Positions 46,435-58,715 are shown, numbered from the stretch's first letter. The stretch: DNA of 64,000 nucleotides from Ischnura elegans (GCF_921293095.1 NC_060254.1:57086069-57150068), one strand, 5' to 3'. Notes: generated by a model not told the origin, from the letters alone. Made by a program: numbers and translations.

Positions 46435-48053
46435 CAAGGATGGCAAGTGACACGAAACGAAAATATTTCGTTTCGATCCGATGGGATACGAAAATACAAG
46501 GCCAAGGTATAGTTCCTGCACGAAACCCTGAACCGGTGACGTGCGGTCTGAGAGACTTCTGCGTTTTTGAAATAATGAATATTTTCAAAATGACTGTTTT
46601 TAAATGTCCATGATCATCGTTAGCTTCATATTTCTGTATATTAAAATTAGAACACCCTTAATATGAAGCTTTTTTATTATTTGATTCCGTAAATTTGCAG
46701 ATTAATTTTATTAGCGGTATGAGAGGCCTCACGCCATGCCTGCAGAATGCATCAAGAAAAGGAATAAACGAGATAAATTCAATTGTTTCTAATTAGCTAG
46801 TCTTATTTTGAAATGTGGCGAGATATTGACACTTAAAAACGATAGTAATAAGTCAAGTGTTTTTTTATCCCGTTTTAAATTACTTTTTAACTAAAAATTG
46901 ATGCGTATTGATAACGCATAAAAAATAGAGTTTAGAATAGTTTAGCAGATAAAGAAAAATTAACCTAAGCAATAAAAATGACGTTGCAACATTTTAGGAA
47001 TATTTGATTGATTGCGGTCACCCAAACAGCAAGCCACTGGTAGTGTAACAAATGTTTCACGTCGCTAGTTAAGGGTTAAAATCACCAAGGAGTTCAGTTT
47101 CAATCCGGGACGTAACTCTACTACCGGGAATGAAACTAAATTAATCGAAACTACGCAGCTCATAGTTTAGTTTCGATCCCAAAAGTAAGGTGGAGAGGGA
47201 TAACAGAGAATAGTAATCGACCCATTACGTTTGACATGTGTAGAGAGGTTAAAACTATACACGTTAAAAACTATACTAAAAATATACACGTTGCCACAAA
47301 AATATACGCAAATAACAGTGGACTAATATAGTTGACTCTAGAGTCCGACTCATAATTAAGTACCCGTGCAATGATGGAAAGGCTATTGTTGAGTATAAAA
47401 AGCAGAAATAAGTTGTTAAATGTATACTGAAGTGCCGTTTGTAGACGAGGAAGTCGTAGCAAAGCAGGGAAAGTCGGTCTTTAGCGAGCGCGCCGTGTGC
47501 AAAATGTTGAGCAAAATGTATTTAAACTGAAGCATTTGCTCCCGCGTAGTAATAGTAGCGCTTATGTATACCAAATGGAGCACATGCTTATGATCTTACC
47601 TTTTGCTCGAAGCAAATGCTCATGCTCCGAGCTTATGCTCATGAGCATTTGCTCAACTTATATTCATCTGGCCCATTGAGCTTAAAAATAGAATGATCAG
47701 TTTGCGTTCACCGTTCTCCTGTTTGTGGTAAAAATATGAGTGCTCCATGCATCTAATGACTTTAGGCCGAACCTCTACTTCATTCGACCATTCTTCGCAC
47801 TCGGTGTGTGAGTCGAAACTAAACTGTTCGAAGGTGAATCACGTGGTCTACTCTGTGCGAAACATTATCTACGTTTGGTTTCGTCCCAGAGTTTTTGTTT
47901 CGACCCGAAGTAGTTTTGACTCCGATTTCGTTTCGACCCTGAGTATAGCTCCACGGGTTTAAATCTATTTCGTTTCTACATTTCACTCCTGGGAACGAAA
48001 CTATTGAAATTTTACTAGTTTTGACTTTCTTTTTGTTTCTATTGCCATCCCTG
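46435..48053. mobile_element. hAT-like element, TIR CAAGGATGGCAA (1619 bp)
   Basis: CAAGGATGGCAAGTG to ATTGCCATCCCTG, TSD ATTATAAC (46427-46434) against ATTACAAC (48054-48061). No transposase frame. Subterminal regions repeat GTTTCGAYCC-type words many times (46463-46500, 47090-47190, 47870-48005). A palindrome cluster of GAGCAAATGCTC type sits inside (47495-47665). Confidence 0.65.
47495..47665. repeat. Palindrome cluster GAGCAWWTGCTC
   Basis: GAGCAAAATG, GAAGCATTTGCTC, GAGCACATGCTT, GAAGCAAATGCTCATGCTC and GAGCATTTGCTCAA alternate in both orientations over 170 bases. Probably a small foldback element inserted in the hAT-like element. Confidence 0.55.
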
Positions 48054-48099
48054 ATTACAACCCAATGTTGCTTCTTGGTAACATAAAAAAATGTATACA

Positions 48100-48277
48100 T
48101 TTTCAGCTCTATTCAAGAAAGATTTAAACTACGTATGATTTTGTCCTGTAAAGTAAAATGGCAAAATATGTAGCTGCCATAATAATTATGATTGAGTAGA
48201 AACTTTTCACTCTTTTAAAATGAGAAGCGTTGAAATTTAATTTCTCCCAGAAGCAGCTCTAGGTTAGAAAGGGTTAA
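48100..48277. mobile_element. piggyBac-like MITE remnant, reverse orientation
   Basis: Ends CAGCTCTAGGTTAGAAAGGG-TTAA, inverse of the family start. The other end is lost. Confidence 0.5.
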
Positions 48278-48833
48278 CTTGCTTCGTCAGCTTGTGAGTC
48301 TCATCGGTGTGATCTTTAAATTGATTTTGAACCCACTTCCAATTGCCGGATCGGCTTGGAATTTTCATTTAATATCGTAACCGGATAAAAATGCATTCTT
48401 ACACTATTCCTCGATCTTCAGAGGCAGAATGAGCCACAAATTTATTTAAAGTATTCGCTCAGTTCCAGGGTAAGTGTCACCCCAAGCATCAGACGACATC
48501 CATCGAATATCTAAATAAGGTTGATATATCCAAAACGCGTTGTTATTACACGATGGATATATTGACCACGTTATGAGGATATCCTGTTCGTAGCATCCAT
48601 GATGTGTTGTAAAAATTACGTTATATAGATATCCAAGTTGTAATATCCATGGCATAAAAAAATTTTATTCCAAAGAGTATCCATATGTAGCGATGTTCTG
48701 TATGGAATTAAAGAGCACAAATGTTTTGCTTTGTCTGGTGATTATCAAAAGCCATTATAAGCACACCCATTATCTGTTCATAAGATGGATGAAATCTTCT
48801 CGGATATTCAACCGGGTCAGGGTTTGCATGGTG
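48278..48833. other. Unassigned spacer
   Basis: Between about 48470 and 48660 GATATCC/GGATATAT words recur in both orientations, which suggests an old foldback MITE, but boundaries cannot be drawn. Confidence 0.3.
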
Positions 48834-49134
48834 CAGTGGCGCAGCGAGGGGGGTGGGTTTGGGGGATAAAACCCCCCCAGAGCTAAGAGAAATTTTAATC
48901 CATTTTACTTAATTTGATTGATATTACTAATAAAACAGTGTAAGGATTAATAAAATATCCCACAGAAAGTCTTAAAACTCACCATTTTCAACAATTTATA
49001 TTAAACTTCCACAATTTATTAATCTCGCACCTACCGCTTATCCTGGTGGGATGACCATACCCCCACACACCCCGGTACTAGTTGCACCTAAACCCCCCCC
49101 CCCCCCCCAGCCTTAATTCCTAGCTGCGCCCCTG
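48834..49134 (+). mobile_element. hAT MITE, CGCAGC family
   Basis: CAGTGGCGCAGCGAGGGG to CTAGCTGCGCCCCTG with a 20-base C run near the right end. No TSD remains, and the right flank is a truncated AATAGGGT element, which suggests a rearrangement. Confidence 0.65.
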
Positions 49135-49399
49135 CCTGATAGCATCCTGCGTCGAATCAGCGCTCAAAGCCTCGCCCCAAGGTCACCTCACTTGGCGACA
49201 GCGGGAACCAGAACGACGTCACCCGGGGTTTTCCCAGCATTCATACTTAGCCGTCGCGTTTTCGCGCGCTTGAAAATTTTCACTTTTCATTTGATCGCGA
49301 AAAATAGATGTCGCTGTTTAAAAATCTAAAATCGTTTTAATCCAGGAGTAATAATCTTTCGATTTAGGCGATAAAAAAATAATAGGAAACCACCCTATT
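49135..49399. mobile_element. AATAGGGT element, truncated copy
   Basis: Only the right 260 bases remain (AGGTCACCTCACTTGG to GGAAACCACCCTATT). It is followed directly by CCTAGCTGTGCCCCTAG, another scrap of a CGCAGC MITE end. Confidence 0.6.
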
Positions 49400-49429
49400 C
49401 CTAGCTGTGCCCCTAGCATGGTGTAGGCC

Positions 49430-49464
49430 GGCGTTTCGTTGGGAGACTTTCCCAACATCCTCAG
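49430..49464 (-). ncRNA. Hammerhead-ribozyme-like motif, perfect stem II
   Basis: On minus: CTGAGGA, then GTTGGGA-AAGTC-TCCCAAC (seven-pair stem II), GAAA, C-GCC. CTGAGGA satisfies CUGANGA. The cleavage triplet is GCC, where NUH is expected, so this copy may be dead. Same family as 41536-41570. Confidence 0.5.
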
Positions 49465-49883
49465 GGAATGTGTACAGTAAAGTTGCTAACAGACACAATA
49501 TTATACATTAATAGAAGTATCGCAAATGATGGGAAAAATCCGATGACAATCACCGGAAAAATACTAATGATTACGGTAGCATTTTTCACTTAATGTAGTT
49601 CATCTTCAGAAAAAAACATAGCCACCTAAAAATATCAGTCGGAGACTAAGCCCAAAAATTATCAAAACAAGATGGCGGAACTTTGAAAAACTCTAAAAAC
49701 TCGGAAACAGCGCCTTCAGATGCTTACAACCTCCTTGGTTAACGCCGGCGATGTTGTCTGGATGTTTTTGGTATATTGATCGCTGGTTGGTTAGCGATTT
49801 CATTCCACGTCTGTTGAGAATGTGTCATCTGACGCAACGGTTAACGAGTCTGAAAAAAGATATGACACTTTCACTGTCGTATG

Positions 49884-50004
49884 CAGGTAGTGAAGGTTTC
49901 TCGGGTGATCCGAAGGGTAATCTGCACCATGGCCGCCTAGGATTTCCCCGTGGCAACCGAGGAGGAGATTACCCTTCGGAGTACTCGAATACCCTTCACT
50001 ACCA
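49884..50004. repeat. Inverted repeat around GGTAGTGAAGG / CCTTCACTACC
   Basis: GTAGTGAAGGTTTCTCGGGT...GAAGGGTAATCT is inverted as AGATTACCCTTCGGAGTACT...CCCTTCACTAC, with a 35-base GC-rich loop. Arms about 40 bases, imperfect. Confidence 0.65.
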
Positions 50005-50058
50005 GTTAACGAGTCTACCTAACGAACAGAAGAATACAGGTTTGATTCCTGGAATGGG

Positions 50059-50111
50059 GTGAAAATGATATTCAAATGGATTTGAAAAATCCATTTGAAT
50101 ATCATTTTCAC
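50059..50111. repeat. Perfect 25-bp-arm hairpin
   Basis: A 25-base arm (starting GTGAAAATGATATTCAAATG) is exactly inverted after a 3-base loop GAA. AT-rich, no flanking TSD, no T-run terminator. Confidence 0.8.
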
Positions 50112-50464
50112 ACTCATTACATTAAAATCACATTTACATTCTTACTGAAAAGAAGAAAATAAAAAAGATAGAAATCTTGGTTTTTTTCAAAGTACAGAAT
50201 AAAATTCTCTGAAAAAAAAGATTTTCTTCATTTGGAGAATAAAGCGTGGGAGCCAATCCTTACTCGCCTATCAGGTTATTCTAAACACATTTCTGATAAA
50301 CCCAATCAGCAGATTTTGAAAAAAGCTCTTTTTTTATCTCTTTTTTTTACCGATAACTTTTAGTATCTAAATTCTAGGTATAGCTTGCGCAGTTACACGA
50401 ATGACGTGTATTATTTCAAATGACGCAGATTTCAGTGGGCGGCAAAATTTTTGAAGTTTATTTT

Positions 50465-50850
50465 TTTAAAGAATGTTTTCCCTTGGGCTACAACCTTGTC
50501 GCGGTGGAAAGGCTTGCGCGTTCCTATCACCCCTAGAGCTGCATTGGCGGGATTAATTCTAAATTATTCCCGGTAGGGCCACCCATGCCAGATAGGTCGA
50601 AGGGTAGGAGCCAGACGAAAGGTTGTCCACGTGATGGTGTCACGTAAAAAACACTGTTGGAATGGAAGTGGGAAACCCTACCAACTATCTCTTCCCTGAA
50701 CACATGGAGTACAACCAAATGAGCCTCGGAATCTCATCGCCCGGGACCCGTCCGCAAAGGGCGGGTGTCGGGCACGGCAGCGAGGTCGGCAAGGTCCTCG
50801 GGGTCGCCAACATGCGAAATCCTTGCAGAGACGTGGAATGCCGAAAGATT
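50465..50850 (+). mobile_element. LINE 5' region fragment (RTE-like leader)
   Basis: CTACAACCTTGTCGCGGTGG...AAAGGCTTGCGCG, TAGGGCCACCCATGCCAGAT and the CGGGTGTCGGGCACGGCAGC stretch resemble the GC-rich leader that precedes the endonuclease frame in RTE-type elements of invertebrates. The coding part is absent. The assignment is from memory of the pattern and is tentative. Confidence 0.35.
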
Positions 50851-51513
50851 TGAAAAAGGAAAAAAAATAAATGCCCATTCAATTATAATTATACATCTAA
50901 TTAATCACAGTGTTTTTTTCAGTCGCACATATCGAAAAAGTAAGAAAAACACGAAAAAAATAGCGCGAGAAGTTCGTATTTGTAGCCGTGGGGCGCTTGC
51001 CAGAACGTCCCAATCCATCGCCATGCTGTTATATGAAGAGTGGTAGTGGTGGGGGCTGCTGGTGCTATGACGCGTCTAACATAAGCTTGTGCCTCATGGA
51101 AGTCTTGGGACGCCGTCCGAGCATGCGCAGAGCGACTATGTAGTGAGTTCACATCGCGACATCGCCGCGCCGGCCGGCGGGCGTATAATCTGGCGTCTTA
51201 GGCCCGTATCATAAAAGTCCCCTCGAAGTTTGAGATGAGGAGGGCCTCGTTTGAAGCCGGCCTAGCTCGACGAGGAGATCCCTCGATCGCATCATATCAT
51301 AAAACCCTCCTCCAGCTCGGTTCATAGGAGGAGGGGTTTGAGCCAGCGGAAATGACGCATTGTTGTCGACGATGTTTCGGGTTTCAGAGTTGACAGTCTT
51401 CCAGTATTGTTCCACGTTAAATTTTTCGAATCGTAATTTCGCAGACATGCGCAGTAGCGATACACCGAATGCGACCGGGGATATACCCGCCAATATCAAC
51501 AATATAAACAGAA

Positions 51514-53760
51514 ATGGCTAAGTCGGAGCGGATGGCCAGGCAGGAGCAGGAAATTTTGTGCAATTTGGTGGTCAAGTACAAGGACGTAATTGAGTGCAAG
51601 CGCACGGATGCGGAGTCCGTTTTGAGCAAGGCAAGATGTTGGCAGAAATTAACTGAAGAATTTAATAATCACGGATGTGTAAGACAGGTAAGTCGACATC
51701 ATATAGAATGATCTAATAATCAAATAGTTTTTGATATATAACGCTTTCGAGATCGGTTCTGGAATATATATGTAAATCAGTTCAACTGTGCTTATCTTAT
51801 GATGTATTTCGGTTTTATTTTATTCGTGTAACTTATAATTTGTTATTACTTAGCCGTTATATCTTTCACGAAATGTTTCTTTGTTTTCCATTTATTTAGC
51901 GAAACTGTAGACAATTGAGGAAGGCGTGGGATAATATAAAAATGAGGAGGAAAAGGGTGCTAGCAGAGGAAGCACGACGTCGGATGGGTACAGGCGGAGG
52001 ACCTTGCCCATCCACGTCGAAAGACAGCACCATCCCAGAGTTGGAAGTGGCAATTCCATCGATCGATCACCATCTGTTGTCAGTTGGGGATAGTGATCGA
52101 TTGATGGAAGCACCCAGCGGCCCTGAAGACTTTGTTATCATTGATGGAGACCTCGGAGGAGAAGGTAAGTTCAACGGGTCATTGAAATGTATTCATTAAT
52201 AATGTTGATTACTTATTTAATATTTTTGTCGAACAAAATTCTGTCAACTGTACACCTCAAAGTTTATCAAGACATAATTAGATTGCACTAATGAGTGGAA
52301 GTAATGTTCAAGGATACCTAAATACCCATGCACTATTTTTCTTATCCCTGGCAAAAATATACAGTGACTTTTCAGTGATGTACACAGTGAATTCAGTGAC
52401 TACTCAGTGAGACCGTGATTTGCCCCGTGACATTGGGCCAGTGGGCTTGACAGTGATCAATATGTAATTGATATTTTAAGTTAAAACATAGATATATTAA
52501 GTCAAAAATTGAACAAATCAGTCAATTTAAGAATAGTTTATCTCGCCATATTTCAACATGACCAGTGATTTGTTTTAAAATCAAGAATCACTGGCTAAGT
52601 CACAGGCTGCCACTGCCTAGGTCAATGGATATTTTTGCCGGGGATCTTGGGTGTTGTGCTGTGCAATGGCCTTTAAAATAATCAGTTATTGATTTTCAAA
52701 GATTTTCCATGATACTATGAAACTTGTAACATAACTTTCATAAGTAATAATTCCATGTAGTCATATCTGAAAGTATCCATTTTATGACAATTATTTCTCA
52801 TGTTTGCAACCAGGTTAAAGCTTTTATGCAAGCCAACGTTTCGGAAGACTATTTGTCTCCCATCCTCAAGGCTGTGTTATTTAATGGAAGTCCAATTTCA
52901 AGATTTAACCTGGTTGCAAGCCCGAGAAATATTCATCAGAAGTATTCACCACTAAAAATTAAATTCGTTTATCCATTTTATTTTTCAAAATGAAGATGCC
53001 GCTGGGTCATGGAGTGAACCCCACCAGTTGGAGGAGACACCCATAGTGGAAGCTGTGGGATCCACAGCTGTTGTCTCTGGCTCTGCTTCGGAGCCAAGGC
53101 AGGCTGTGGATACCCTACAGTCCCCTATGGGACCTGGTCCCTCTCCACAGCAGCCAACAGACTGTGTGGGGGGAACCAGAAACACCACAGCACCAAGGGC
53201 TCTCACAAGAGCTGAAGCTCATCAAAGGGAGTTGGATGCAAGGTTAGCCAGAATCCAGACTGCCTCAGATGATGAAGCGAAGATGAGGCAGGCTGCCGCA
53301 GAGGATGAAGCTCTTCTGCGGCAGATAAGGATTCAGGCAGCACTCGAGGAATTGGAGCATCAAAGAACATTGCATGCAATGGAAGTAGAACATAAGCGGG
53401 TATGGTATCTCTGTTTGTAGATCCTTATGTAACTTAGTCACTTTAGGAACTCTTATGTTAATGTATGCTTATTGTTTTTATATCTTACTTGCATCATTTA
53501 AATAATAGTATGTTTTTTATCTCTCCTGTCTTCCATGTGGATTTGACTGATTCCTGAGTAACTTATAATTCATAAAATGGCATTCATGTACCTACACAAA
53601 TTCATGATAATACTTGAATAATATAAATAACAGGCTGCATTTTTAGTTACATTTAATAATGACAATTTGTACTTGCAGGGGCATAGTGGAAGAGTGCCTT
53701 GGAATTTTAGATGATTAATTGTTAATTTTCTTTTCTTTCTAGCAACAATATAGTAAGTGA
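51514..53760 (+). CDS. Harbinger Myb/SANT-like DNA-binding partner protein
   Basis: Four exons: 51514-51687, 51900-52164, 52996-53399, 53743-53760. All have GT-AG borders (CAG|gtaagt, tttag|CG, AAG|gtaagt, gaag|AT, CGG|gtatgg, ttctag|CA) and the 861 nt stay in one frame to TGA, giving 286 residues. Residues 1-80 (QEQEILCNLVVKYKDVIECK, SVLSKARCWQKLTEEF, NCRQLRKAWDNIKMRRKR) form a Myb/SANT-like tri-helix domain with the usual spaced tryptophans. The middle is acidic and proline-rich. The C-terminal part is a charged coiled coil (ARLARIQTASDDEAKMRQ, EALLRQIRIQAALEELEHQR). In this superfamily the partner binds the TIR-proximal DNA and brings the nuclease to it. The exon 3 acceptor and the tiny last exon are less certain. 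No inactivating change was seen, unlike in the nuclease gene. Confidence 0.75.
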
Positions 53761-54952
53761 AAGGTGCTGCTTATATTCTACTTGCAATTCCTCGAGTGCT
53801 ACAACCTTGCATCCATCTCTCCTGAGTGCCCTTGGTGCTGTTGGTTTACCTCCACTGCTGTGATTCACTCCATGTGCCTATAGCTCTGGGTGGTGCTTGT
53901 CACTTGCTTTCGCTCCAAGCACCCTTTTCCTCACTCCAACGCCTTCCTCAATTGCTGCATGTCCATGATTATTTCTGCCAACATCTAGCATTGCTTATGA
54001 CGGACTGCATACACTCAATTATGTCCTTGTACTACCAAATTGCACAAAATAATCTGCTTCTGCCTGCATGGCCTGAAATATATTTATCTGATATGGCATG
54101 AAATTGTTTTCTTTACAATGCCTGTTTATCCCTTAATATGCATGCTGGTCAATTGGTGTTGCTTCTTTTAACTGTATTTATTTAAGAAAGTTATTAATTT
54201 CGGGGGTATGGAATTTGCAGAATTTTCCTCTGGGTCATTCAATCAATTAATTTGTCATTAGTTGGTAAAAACCACAATAAACATTGTCAAGTAGTGACCT
54301 TGGAAAAAATATACATTTTCATGCAAAGCTAAATAGGAAATTTTGAATCATTATCTAACTATATCATTGCTTGCATCACTATCTGCACTCTTTGATTTTT
54401 ACAATATAGTTAGTAATAAAATTATTTTTAGGTTAGAATTTAAATTTATCTGGAAAGTAATCACCTAAGATTTTATTCAATAATATATTAGAAAAAAAGG
54501 CATCAGTTGCTTGATATTTTTTTAATAATTGCAAGAGCAGGGATAAAATACATAAATTTTGGCAGAAACCTCAGTAATCATATACTTTAGCAGGTATAAC
54601 AAGTTAACAATAACATATTATCTGGAAAAGAAAATAATGTAATATGATGTAATACACAGTTACAGGTAGTAGGAAAGCATATGATTTTAGAGAATTTTCT
54701 TTTGTTAAAATAATTACATAATCTAATCAGTTAATATCCAGTGATAATTATTATGAGCCAAGGAGCAGACGGGGCAGCATGTCCACTAATGTCAAAGGCA
54801 GCATCACCTAGTTATAATAAGAAAAGCTGTAATTAGTCACAACATTTATTTAAACAAACACTGTACTTGGGAGTATTTTAAGTAAAAACCAATTTCCAAT
54901 CCAAGGGTGGGTGGTGATATTGGTGGGTGGTGGAGGTGTGTGACAGCTGAAA

Positions 54953-55270
54953 CATAATCACTGATACACTATTTCATGTTCCACAAAACCTTTTAATAAT
55001 CTGACCTAGGTTTCGACTTGGTACAATATGTCATTCTCAAAAGTTAAAATACATGTTTGGTGATCTTATACTGTTTTCTTATACCTTATACTGTTTGATC
55101 TTATACCTTCAAATGACTTGTCTTTACCCCCCTTCACCTTTCCAAAACAGTATAAGAACATAAAACATGTATTTTATCTTTTGAGAATGACATATTGTAC
55201 CAAGTCGAAACCTAGGTCAGACTATTATAAGGTTTTGTGGAACATGATATAGTATATCAGGGATTATGCT
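54953..55270. repeat. Foldback element with GTCGAAACCTAGGTC arms
   Basis: About 110 bases (from TGAAACATAATCACTGATAC through CTAGGTTTCGACTTGG to TACATGTTT) are inverted at 55157-55270 around a 90-base centre. The arm word GAGAATGACATATTG...CCAAGTCGAAAC is similar in form to the Penelope-type tails elsewhere in the window. Inserted between the two Harbinger genes. Confidence 0.65.
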
Positions 55271-56620
55271 ACCAAAAGCCAATTTAATTTGAAACTGGAT
55301 CTCAAAAGTTTACATGCACCACAATATAGACATGCTAATATTGTTTAACCCCTCAAAAATATCATTTACCACTATCAGCAGCCAACCATTATTTGTCATA
55401 ATTTAAAACCTGATTTATCTCTGTTTTCATGTATGTATGTAACAAAATGATCATGGCGTGACATTGTGCACTCTATGCTATGCTTTTGCGGTCTCTTGAT
55501 GTCTTGCATACATTGCATTGCTTCATTACCCTCCTGACAATTTCATTTCCTATTCAGAGCCCAGACATCCCATTCTCCTATTTTCAATCATGTTGTGGGA
55601 AGTTTCCCCACCTCCCTCTTTCACCTTACAGCATGCAGTTATCCTTGGATGAAGGTAAAGTAGCGATTAGTGAAAGCCCTTCTTTCAACTATGGCACTGA
55701 GATTTCTATTTTGCACGGCAGGTATTGGAACATCAGCATGGGGATCTTGCAATTGTATGTGCTCTGGAACTGGCTCCCTCTGGCTGATGGCCACGTTGTG
55801 GAGCACAGCTCAAGCCAGTATTATTTTAGCTGATGTTTGAGTGGCTGTTCTCATTTTCATTGAGAGGCAGGGAAATCGCCTCTTCCATATCCCAAATGCC
55901 CTCTCCACTGCAGATCTGGTTGCAATGTGTGATGCATTGTACCTGAAAAAAATAAATAATATGTATACAACCGCTATCATTTCCATGAAATCATTTTGTC
56001 ACTGCACATCACCCTTTTCAATAAAAGTTAGACAATTTATTTTTTCCTCTAACCAACCTATGCTCAGCTGGTGTGGCTGGGTTGTGCACTGGTGTGTAAA
56101 GGTATCTTAGCTATGCTATCTCCCAGCAATAAGCCATTGACTTCATCTCTGTTGAAGCGGAGACAGTCAGCTGTTGTGGAAGATCCCAGCATCGTGTGTA
56201 GACCCAGGCCATCGACAAACAATATCCAAAATCTCCAGCCTGGGACCAGCAACCACCTGTTACATGCAGAGCAAAGCAAATATCACTTGTATTTGTTCTA
56301 ATACTAAGGTAAATAATCATATCAAATCAACCCCAGGAAAGTGTGCCACTCGATACAAAAGTCTTCTTGCAGTGGCTAATTCCTCGTGTGATTGAAGAAT
56401 CTTCACTACCTTTGGCAGCTTCCCAGTAATTTCTGTACTAATAACCTGCAATTTAATTGGGTCAAATCATCAAACCAATGTATTGTATATTTTTAAAGAA
56501 GTATTAATCATTACATTTACGACGTAGTAACACAAGTTAAATTTAATTAGGTTTCCAACTCTATTGTTCTCTTTGACCAAGGCAAAAGATAAATGTAGAG
56601 AGATGATTCAGATTTGTGCA

Positions 56621-58715
56621 CAAGGGCGTACCCAGGATAATGACTAGGGGGGCAAGCCATGGTCTAAATGGAGGGGAACCAAGATGTAATATTACTCAGG
56701 GAAAAATTTCTGATGTGTAAGTCATTTGGAACTGTCATTTATCTGCTTTGTACCACTGATTTGTATGTGCTTTTGAACTACTGTGGAATTGAAACACGGT
56801 ACACAGCAGTTCATGACGTCATAGCATCCTACCATGTCATCAACTCATTTGTAACACATTTTGAACTGCCTTGGATTTCCATTGGAAACTGCTATGGGAC
56901 TCATTTGGATTTAAATTTGGAACTCGTTTGTACCACTCGTTCATCCGTTTTGAAACTGATTTGTACCATTTGGAACTCATTTGTACACCATGCCACCTGC
57001 TTTGTAGCAGTTCAAGATGGCGTACTCAATTTTATTGAAGTTTATTTTAGTCTGTTTCGGATATTTAGGCAAGATGAGTATTACGAATTGAAGTGCGGCA
57101 GTGCCGCCATTTCGCAATAGCTCCATTGCTTTGAAAAGCATTAGTCATTAACGAAAGACCTTCAAGCTTGACAAGCTTTACTCAAGGTTCATGTTTTCCT
57201 AATGCGTAGTGAGGGGTAAGTCACTTTGGTGGTCAAGAAAGTCCTTATCGAGAGCTTAATTCCAATCTTACGTGGTTGATGTGGATCATTCAGTGTCCAT
57301 TTTTGAGTGAAATGCCTTCGTTTTTGGGAATTTTTTCTTGAAAACCGTCATGTTAAATATCTAAAAATGCAATGGGAAATGCGAAAAAAGGCCTTTCCGG
57401 GTAATCGAACTTGTCAACCTCGACATAGAAATATATTTTCGAAGGAGGGATTCATGGCGAAAAAATTCAGCCCTAAAATACGGATCCAAATATGGACATA
57501 AACCATTTCCTAGGGATCGCGAAGACAATTAATACATCGGTATGTTTTATCATAGAGTAAGTATATTATATACTTACTCTATGGTTTTATGTATATTAAT
57601 CTATGGAAAATACTACTTTTCCGGTAATATCAAAGAACGAAAGCAATGAAAGAAAAGGTTGCAAAAATGCCGTAAAATTCGCAATATTTATAATTGCGAA
57701 GTATACTTTGAAAGTATAGACATTGAATTTTTACGATAATAATATACTTGGAAACGCAAAAAAACGCGAGCGCTATGAATTTGTTATTGAATACCTTTAT
57801 TATACGCAACCAAAATTCTCGGTACGTAGTGAAGATAATCTTGTCGCATTTCAAATCGGACCCAAAAATACGATTTAAGCCACAAGGAAAATAGAATAAT
57901 TTTTAAACTAATTCGAGTGATTATTTGGGAGTTCCGTTTCTATTAACTGACTTGCGATTATTTCTTAAACCACTTATGCATTTTTATTGCATATATTAAA
58001 GAATTTTCGTTTTCTCGACCTAACGTATCAGACTGAACCTGGCCATGGTATGTTGGCGCGTAGAAGACAGTTCCAAAACAAATGATGACGTATATAAATC
58101 GCATGGATTTGTTCACAAAGAATTACAAACGTATGGAAAGCCGTTATACATGAATCTTCTCAGTACACAACAGTTACAATACGAATGATGACGCCCGGAA
58201 ATCCTGTCATCTCGTTCAAAGGGAGTTCCAAATGAATTTTCTCCGTACACAGCAGTTACAATACGAATGATGACGTCTGGAAATCCTGCCGAATCGTTCA
58301 AAAGTAGTTCCAAATGAGTAGAAAGCAGTTCCAAACGAACACACTCTGTACAAAGGAGTTCCAAAGGGGATCACAAATGAGTTACAAACGTCTTCATATT
58401 TCTAATTTTTGGTACAAATGAGTAAAAATGAGTTTCACAGCAGTTCCAATGCAGATTTTGGTGTTCCAAAGCAGTTTCAAAAGGGTTCCAAAGCAGTTGC
58501 AAAGCAAAAATTTTTCCCTGAGTAGTGTATGAGATTATTTCCATGAAAAAATAGTTTTACTTTAGTTACATGTATTGTGCGTATAATTTTTCACCGGTTT
58601 AAATAAAATGTGTTGAATGCTTTCGTTTAAATTCAGAATAGATTTTGTTTAAAGACTTGCGATTTTTTCTTCTGGGGGGGGGGGGGAAAGCTGCCCCTCG
58701 CTGGGTACGCCCATG
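56621..58715. mobile_element. hAT-like element, TIR CAAGGGCGTACCCAGG, long copy
   Basis: Ends CAAGGGCGTACCCAGG and CTGGGTACGCCCATG as in the 320-bp copy at 19236-19555. Outer parts align with that copy (TTAGTTACAT, AATTCAGAA, TTTGTTTAAAGAC). The extra length is the element at 56695-58522. Flanks TTTGTGCA and ATTGAGCT are a decayed TSD (5 of 8). Confidence 0.7.
56695..58522. mobile_element. TA-flanked foldback element with repetitive arms
   Basis: TA-CTCAGGGAAAAATTT at left, AAATTTTTCCCTGAG-TA at right. Arms of about 430 bases are made of loosely repeated TTTGGAACT, TTTGTACCA and TTTGTAACTCATTTG words, inverted between the arms. The 900-base centre is AT-rich with a perfect TATATACTTACTCTATG-type palindrome near 57553-57583. 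TA target suggests Tc1/mariner-group mobilisation. No transposase. Confidence 0.65.

Noticed and set aside
48834..49134. 8-bp TSD for this CGCAGC MITE
   Set aside because: GCATGGTG on the left and CCTGATAG on the right do not match. The right flank is a truncated element, so the original duplication is lost.
55480..55833. 117-codon plus-strand frame
   Set aside because: It is the antisense of the last exon of the Harbinger nuclease pseudogene (55639-55943, minus).
58113..58364. 83-codon minus-strand frame
   Set aside because: It reads through the repeated TTTGGAACT-type arm of the foldback element. The apparent leucine-rich protein is a product of the repeat.
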